From contig NZ_ATHI01000022.1 in assembly GCF_000422245.1 (NCBI RefSeq), positions 1 through 64,000 of the forward strand: a stretch of 64,000 bases of DNA, read 5' to 3'. A program made the translations under genes and the position numbers. The stretch's first letter is position 1; every line of letters starts with the position of its first letter. The notes under the pieces were generated by a model. That model saw nothing but the letters and a program-made list of their open reading frames with translations, did not search any database and was not told the DNA's origin. Positions 59,269-64,000 of this stretch are shown in pieces. The DNA comes from Alkalidesulfovibrio alkalitolerans DSM 16529. Lineage in GTDB: Bacteria; Desulfobacterota; Desulfovibrionia; Desulfovibrionales; Desulfovibrionaceae.

Positions 59269-60678
59269 ATGGGCCGCGCAAGCATCGGATATATCAACAA
59301 GGATTACGAATCGATCCGCCAGGAACTGCTGGCGAAGATCCCGCAGCTCACCGACCGCTGGACCGATTTCAACCACTCCGATCTCGGTGTCGTCCTGCTC
59401 GATCTGTTCTGCGGCGTGGGCGACATGCTGGCCTACTACCTGGACGTCCAGGCGGCGGAGGCTTTCCTGCCCACGGCCCGCCAGCGGCAGAACGTCATCA
59501 ACCTCTGCAAGCTCATCGGTTACCGGCTGGATTCGCCGGTGGCCTCCACCACCACGCTGCGTTTTCGGCTCTCCGCTCCGCTCGGCAAGGACCTGACCAT
59601 TCCGGCGGGGACGGCCTGCCGCGCCTTGCTGAATGACGGCGAGGCGGATTTCGAGACAGTCGAGGACGGCCTGATCCCGCGAGGCGTGCTCTCGGTAGAC
59701 ATCCCGGCCCGTCAAGGCGTGCGCCGCACCGAGACCTTCACATCGACGGGGCTGCCATTCCAGCGCATCCGCCTGACCGGCGACGCCATCGCCCAGGGCA
59801 CCATCACCGTTACGGTGGGGGACGACGCCTGGAGCGAGGTCGATCATTTCCAGGACAGCCTGGCCGACAGCCGCCATTTCATGGCCGACCTGGATGCGCT
59901 CGACATCTCTACCCTGATTTTCGGCGACGGGCAAAGTGGCGCTGTACCCGCTCAGGGAAGCGCCATCACCGTCAGCTATCTGCAGACCATCGGAGACCAG
60001 GGCAATCTCGGTCCGAATCGGATCACCCAACTGCTGAGCCCGGTCTACCTCGACGGCGGCCAGGTCTCCCTGACCGTCACCAATCCTGTTCCCGCCACTG
60101 GCGGCGCTTCGCGGGAAGCCCTCGAGCACGCCCGCCGACAGGCACCGGCGGAGCTGCGCAGTCTCTGGAAGACCGTCACCCTGGAGGATTACCAGGCGCT
60201 CGCCGAAGGTTACCCCGGCGTCGCCAAGGCCAAGGTGCTCGACACCAATGCCTGCCAGAACATCCGCTATTACAACGTCCAACTGGCCATCGCTCCCAAC
60301 GGCGGCGGAATGCCCTCGGCGCTGCTCAAGCGGGACCTCGCCGAGTTTCTCGAACGCCGCAAGGTCATCACGGTCGAGATCAATCTGTTCGATCCGATCT
60401 ACCGGCCCGTTTCCATCGACGCCGAGGTTTACGTCTGGCCCGGTGAACCGCTGGAAAACGTGCGCAGCCGCATTGAAGCTGCGCTCACCGATTTCTTTTC
60501 CTTCGACCGGGTCTCCTTCGGCCAGACCATTCACTTCTCCGACCTGGTGGCCCTGATCGACGGCGTGCGCGGCGTCAGCCACATGCACATCTACGCGCCG
60601 CAGCAGGATATCGAGCTGCGCCACGGCGAAATCCCGGTTCTCGGCACCGTCAACCTCGATCTGCGGAGGGCCGGTTGA
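59269..60678 (+). CDS. Baseplate J-like protein
   Basis: 469 aa. FNHSDLGVVLLDLFCGVGDMLAYYLDVQAAEAFLPTARQRQNVINLCKLIGYRLDSP is the gpJ signature. The middle domain (EALEHARRQAPAELRSLWKTVTLEDYQALAEGYPGVAKAKV) and the C-terminal PVSIDAEVYVWPG ... VRSRIEAAL fit. Connects wedge to hub. Confidence 0.93.
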   Translation: MGRASIGYINKDYESIRQELLAKIPQLTDRWTDFNHSDLGVVLLDLFCGVGDMLAYYLDVQAAEAFLPTARQRQNVINLCKLIGYRLDSPVASTTTLRFRLSAPLGKDLTIPAGTACRALLNDGEADFETVEDGLIPRGVLSVDIPARQGVRRTETFTSTGLPFQRIRLTGDAIAQGTITVTVGDDAWSEVDHFQDSLADSRHFMADLDALDISTLIFGDGQSGAVPAQGSAITVSYLQTIGDQGNLGPNRITQLLSPVYLDGGQVSLTVTNPVPATGGASREALEHARRQAPAELRSLWKTVTLEDYQALAEGYPGVAKAKVLDTNACQNIRYYNVQLAIAPNGGGMPSALLKRDLAEFLERRKVITVEINLFDPIYRPVSIDAEVYVWPGEPLENVRSRIEAALTDFFSFDRVSFGQTIHFSDLVALIDGVRGVSHMHIYAPQQDIELRHGEIPVLGTVNLDLRRAG

Positions 60679-62252
60679 TGTCGGATTGGTTCAAGGACAA
60701 TCTGCTCGGCCTGCTGCCGCCGCTTTACGAGCACAACGACGAGGCCGGTGACCTGCGTACCTTTCTGAGCCTTCCCGCCGGAACGCTCGACGAGCTCAAG
60801 CAGGCTATCGACGACTTCCCGACCATCTTCGATGTGGATCACTGCGACGAACGCTTTCTGCCGCTGCTGGCGAGACTGGTCGGCCTCGAAGTGGACGGCA
60901 CCTGTTCGCCGGACTGCCAGCGCCGCCGTGTGCGGGAGGCGGTCGAAATCTATCGCCGCAAGGGCACCATCCCGGCTATCGAGCGGGACTTTGACGCGCT
61001 CGGTTGGCAGGGGGAACTGCAGGAGACCTTCCGCTCGGCTCTTCGTCTCAATGCCCGTTCCAGACTCGGCAACGCCAAGCTGCCCGGGCTGGTGTTCAGC
61101 CTCGGCGTGTTTCGCGTGCTGTGCCTCAACCAGACTGAAGGGCTGCGCGACGCCCTAGTGTTTCACCACCCGGCTGGCACCCGCTGTTTCTGGCTCCAGT
61201 TCCTCCTGGAATGGATCGAAGGCGGCGCGATGCTCGACTTCGGGCATGCCAATTCCGTGCGCCGGATCGTGCTGGCGTTTCTCGACGAGACCTTCGTCCT
61301 TGGCCGTTCCTCGCTCGGTTCCTGCCGTCATCTGACCAACAAGCAAAGGGTCTGGGAGCTGCTGCAGCTCACCAGTACCACGGAGATGCTCCCGGAGATC
61401 GACCGGGCCGCCGTGAAGGTCTCCCGTTTTCACGGCCGCCAGAACCAGATGCGCCTGAACCACAAGGCTCTCAACGACTGGCGGCTTCCTTACACCCGCG
61501 TCGGCGAGGACCGGGTTTCCTTCTGCACGCCCATTTACACCGGCCGCGACTTCGAAGGGGATGTGCTGGAGAGCGGCTTCGGGCTGGGCGAGAACCATCT
61601 CAACCGCAAGCCGCTGACCCATGGTGAGGCCGAGCTGCGCTACTGCTTCCGGCAGAAGGATTTCTTCTTCGATACGCAGGCGGAACCGGTCGAACGAGCG
61701 GAAGCCAAGTACGACCTGCGCCTGCCCCTGGAATCCAGGCACCGACTCTGCTTCCAGCTTGGCCGCGCCAGGCTCAACGAAGGTCTCGATCTCACCGCCA
61801 ACCAGGGCGGCATCAGCAATCTGCTGCTCGCCTCCACCGCTGGCTGCGACGCGGACGTCACCCTGGCCGTCGACCGGATCGACCGATGGCGGCGGAGAGG
61901 GCCTGTGTTCCGGCTCAACGCGAACACCCTGAACACCCGGTATCTGAGCAATGCGAATCTGACCGGCGAACGGGCCTCGCTTGAAGTCTACGTGGACACG
62001 GGCTCTCTCCAGCGCCATCGGGTCGAGACTATGAAGCTGGGCGCGAGCCCGCTCAACACCACCGGCCTGCGCCTCTCCGTTGATCGGACCCGCCCGATGC
62101 GCGTCAGCCGCATGCGCCTCAACCAGGCCGGATTCCGCTGGTCGCGGCCGTCCTACCGTTGGCTGTTCCGTCAGCAGGATCTGCACGCGCCCACGCAGGC
62201 CGGGTTCGAGGCCGCCACCAATAACTATCGCGCCACCCAGTGGCCCACCTGA
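60678..62252 (+). CDS. Tail protein gpI-like with a long C-terminal extension
   Basis: 524 aa from the ATG at 60678, overlapping the gpJ stop (TGATG). Residues 1-180 resemble P2 gpI/phage tail protein (LLPPLYEHNDEAGDLRTFLSLPAGTLDELKQAIDDFPTIFDVDHCDERFLPLLARLVGLEVDG). The rest (about 340 aa) is a set of Leu-Asn-rich repeats (RLNQAGFRWS, RLNHKALNDW, KLGASPLNTTGLRLS) not typical of gpI. These may be a repeat solenoid binding the fibre. Confidence 0.8.
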   Translation: MSDWFKDNLLGLLPPLYEHNDEAGDLRTFLSLPAGTLDELKQAIDDFPTIFDVDHCDERFLPLLARLVGLEVDGTCSPDCQRRRVREAVEIYRRKGTIPAIERDFDALGWQGELQETFRSALRLNARSRLGNAKLPGLVFSLGVFRVLCLNQTEGLRDALVFHHPAGTRCFWLQFLLEWIEGGAMLDFGHANSVRRIVLAFLDETFVLGRSSLGSCRHLTNKQRVWELLQLTSTTEMLPEIDRAAVKVSRFHGRQNQMRLNHKALNDWRLPYTRVGEDRVSFCTPIYTGRDFEGDVLESGFGLGENHLNRKPLTHGEAELRYCFRQKDFFFDTQAEPVERAEAKYDLRLPLESRHRLCFQLGRARLNEGLDLTANQGGISNLLLASTAGCDADVTLAVDRIDRWRRRGPVFRLNANTLNTRYLSNANLTGERASLEVYVDTGSLQRHRVETMKLGASPLNTTGLRLSVDRTRPMRVSRMRLNQAGFRWSRPSYRWLFRQQDLHAPTQAGFEAATNNYRATQWPT

Positions 62253-62262
62253 AGGAGAACCC

Positions 62263-62856
62263 ATGGCGATTCACCTCTATCTTGACGAAGCGCTGACCCA
62301 GCAGATTTCCGAGGGGGATTTCAGCCGCCCCGAGGCCGAGAGCTACAACGGCACCGACGGCGACATCAAGGATCGGCAACTCTACGTCGCCAACGAGCAG
62401 ACGAGCCTCCCCTCGGCCATCGACGCGGCGCAGACCTCCATCGTCCTGGCCGAACCGCGCTTTGCCGACGGCGAACTCATCATTATCGACGGCGAGCAGA
62501 TGCTGATCGAAAGCGGTGGGGGGACCGCTAATCTCACCGTGCAGCGGGGCGTGGCCAACACCGCTGCGACCGCGCACGACGCTGGGACGACCGTCTATTC
62601 CGGCTACGACTACACCGGGCTGGTGCTCGATCCCATCGACGAAACCGGCACCGACGAATCGGTCTGGTACCGCCTGGCTCTGACCCAGGCGGAACTCGAC
62701 ACCGCCACCCAGGGCGCACCGCTGAATCTCGGCGACAAGGCCTTCCAGCAGACGCTGTCCTTCTGGCGGCGCTGCACCGTGCTCCCGGGCACCCCGGTGC
62801 AAAACAAACTCGACATCAAGCTGCGCCTGACCGGCACGGAAAACCCGATTCTCTAA
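62263..62856 (+). CDS. Hypothetical tail protein
   Basis: 197 aa, AAGGAG before the ATG. Beta-rich (DAAQTSIVLAEPRFADGELIIIDGEQMLIES). A receptor-binding or fibre-adaptor role is likely from its place after gpI; no family recognised. Confidence 0.7.
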   Translation: MAIHLYLDEALTQQISEGDFSRPEAESYNGTDGDIKDRQLYVANEQTSLPSAIDAAQTSIVLAEPRFADGELIIIDGEQMLIESGGGTANLTVQRGVANTAATAHDAGTTVYSGYDYTGLVLDPIDETGTDESVWYRLALTQAELDTATQGAPLNLGDKAFQQTLSFWRRCTVLPGTPVQNKLDIKLRLTGTENPIL

Positions 62857-62866
62857 GGAGGCCGCC

Positions 62867-63856
62867 ATGGCATACCACAGCATTCAAGGACTCGCCCACG
62901 GTCGGCTCGACCTGCTCAATCAACTGCGGACCTTTCTGGTGACCACCACCGGATGGACCCTGCACGACGACCAGTCGGCCGACCCACAGCCGTATTTCGT
63001 CTTCAAGTCTCACGGGGAATCCGGGGCCGAGGACGTCTATCTGCAGTTCCGTATCAGCACCACCTCCGGGCGGATTCACGTCGCTGCATTCCAGTATTGG
63101 ATTGCTGCCACCCACACCGGCGTCAACGAGGCTTCGCACACCAGTTACACCTACCTGCGGGTGGAGGACAGCGCCGACTTCATCTTCTGGCTGTTCGCCG
63201 ACCTGGATCACGTTTTCGTGGTCACCAAGCTCGTCTCCACCTACTACGGCCATTACAGCGGATTGCTGAAACGCTTCTGGTCCGGGGCCGTCGCGCTTAC
63301 GCAGGCGGCGGTTACTGCTGGAAGCGGCGTGGTGCTTCAGGTCAACGACGCCACCGTGGTCACGCCCGGACAGGACTATGTGATCAAGGACGACGCGGGC
63401 ATCGAACGCGTGCGGGTGAGCGCCATCGACACCGCTGCCACGCCGAACACCATCACCGTCGAGACCCTCGTTCGGGATTACGCCTCGGGAGCCAAGATCG
63501 GCGAGGACCCGCAGCCGGTCGTCAACAGCTACTACAACGCGCCGGGCACCTTCTACGCCGTGAACAAGTTCGACGGCTGGACCTCCGCTTCCGGTCAGCA
63601 GGGCCGCTGCGGCGCGGCCCACGGTGGGCTCCAGGGCGAAACCGATCCGGAGATGCGCTACGGCACCACCATCCTTTTTCCCTGGCTCGCCTCGATGTCC
63701 GGCTCCGCCGCCTACCAGGAACTGCGCGGCGAACTCATCGAGATCTTCTCCGTGGGCGGCGGCAACGTCGCCTCGGAAGACACCATCCAGATCGGAACGG
63801 ACAGCTACCGCGTGTTCAACCTGACCACCGGCGGCTGGTGCGCAGTGAAGGAGTAA
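62867..63856 (+). CDS. Hypothetical tail fibre-region protein
   Basis: 329 aa, AAGGAGG before the ATG. Alternating beta segments (YLQFRISTTSGRIHVAAFQYWI; VHLQVNDATVV-like stretch at about 158-170). The C-terminal part repeats Gly-rich turns (WTSASGQQGRCGAAHGGLQ). Probably a baseplate or fibre component. Confidence 0.7.
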   Translation: MAYHSIQGLAHGRLDLLNQLRTFLVTTTGWTLHDDQSADPQPYFVFKSHGESGAEDVYLQFRISTTSGRIHVAAFQYWIAATHTGVNEASHTSYTYLRVEDSADFIFWLFADLDHVFVVTKLVSTYYGHYSGLLKRFWSGAVALTQAAVTAGSGVVLQVNDATVVTPGQDYVIKDDAGIERVRVSAIDTAATPNTITVETLVRDYASGAKIGEDPQPVVNSYYNAPGTFYAVNKFDGWTSASGQQGRCGAAHGGLQGETDPEMRYGTTILFPWLASMSGSAAYQELRGELIEIFSVGGGNVASEDTIQIGTDSYRVFNLTTGGWCAVKE

Positions 63857-63860
63857 CGCC

Positions 63861-63992
63861 GTGGCAACGCATAGCGGAAAGCTCAAACCCATCACCACGA
63901 TCACCGGCCAGCGTCGTCCGGAAACGCTTGTGTCCATGAACCGTGGCCAGGCGCTCAAGCTCAGCGGGAGGATTCGCCGTGGCCGTGCATAA
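63861..63992 (+). CDS. Short basic protein in the tail operon
   Basis: 43 aa, GTG start with GGAG 8 nt upstream, sequence MATHSGKLKPITTITGQRR then basic to the end (SGRIRRGRA). It fits tight packing with its neighbours. Too short to assign; the next gene starts inside it. Confidence 0.45.
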   Translation: MATHSGKLKPITTITGQRRPETLVSMNRGQALKLSGRIRRGRA

Positions 63993-64000
63993 GGGACAAC
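63979..64000 (+). CDS. Start of the next tail gene, cut by the window edge
   Basis: GTG at 63979 with GGGAGG 8 nt upstream; only the first seven codons (MAVHKGQ) are in the window. Another reading frame inside the short basic gene, as usual for this tightly packed operon. Confidence 0.4.

Overview
The window is almost certainly a phage genome, or a prophage with accessory insertions, from a high-GC Gram-negative bacterium. Genes have strong GGAGG-type ribosome binding sites and many ATGA/TGATG overlaps. Nothing here fixes the host species. A proteobacterium (delta or gamma type) is my inference from the serine recombinase/DUF2924 module, the LexA type and the Gld-type ABC operon. No rRNA, tRNA or CRISPR array was found.

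Layout. (1) 0.3-3.2 kb, minus strand: integration module of large serine recombinase, DUF2924 protein and two small companions, closed by a terminator. (2) 3.4-6.4 kb, plus strand: LexA-type self-cleaving repressor with an 18-bp palindrome inside its promoter, then two translationally coupled genes of unknown function and a strong terminator. (3) 6.7-16.5 kb: early/replication operon with a phage-encoded sigma-70-like factor, Cas4/AddB-like Fe-S nuclease, Sak4-like ATPase, DUF669 protein, ERCC4 nuclease, RecD2-like helicase and a CHC2/TOPRIM/ATPase primase-helicase. (4) 16.5-17.8 kb: ParE/Phd toxin-antitoxin pair facing the replication operon, then an iteron cluster that looks like a replication origin. 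(5) 17.8-23.7 kb: small regulators and terminase genes, interrupted by a minus-strand tyrosine-recombinase module. (6) 23.7-31.1 kb: foreign cargo, a Gld-type ABC transporter operon flanked by a 529-bp direct duplication of the terminase 3' end, plus a DUF4143-type ATPase. (7) 31.3-64 kb: head and contractile-tail genes from portal to baseplate wedge and tail proteins. Two are giant fusions: head morphogenesis + kinase-like domain (1529 aa), and D12 DNA methylase + prohead protease + scaffold (798 aa).

The most striking signal is a 33-bp element with the form NCCG(A/T)C-N14-(T/G)CCGGTAAGTAA(C/G). It occurs nine times, always on the plus strand and always with exactly 14 bp between the two conserved blocks. 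Eight copies lie 23-90 bp upstream of a gene or operon start: 7806, 17708, 18801, 31292, 38370, 43765, 52206 and 59181. The ninth (50713) lies inside the tape-measure gene. The first copy directly follows the phage sigma-factor gene. The simplest reading is that these are promoters of a phage sigma-factor regulon covering replication, packaging, head and tail operons. The sigma gene itself has a leader that can fold into a long-range stem and a hairpin that hides its ribosome binding site.

Other sequence-level regulation includes a probable programmed -1 frameshift (T TTT TTG) in the tail assembly chaperone genes and a nested start for the scaffold protein.
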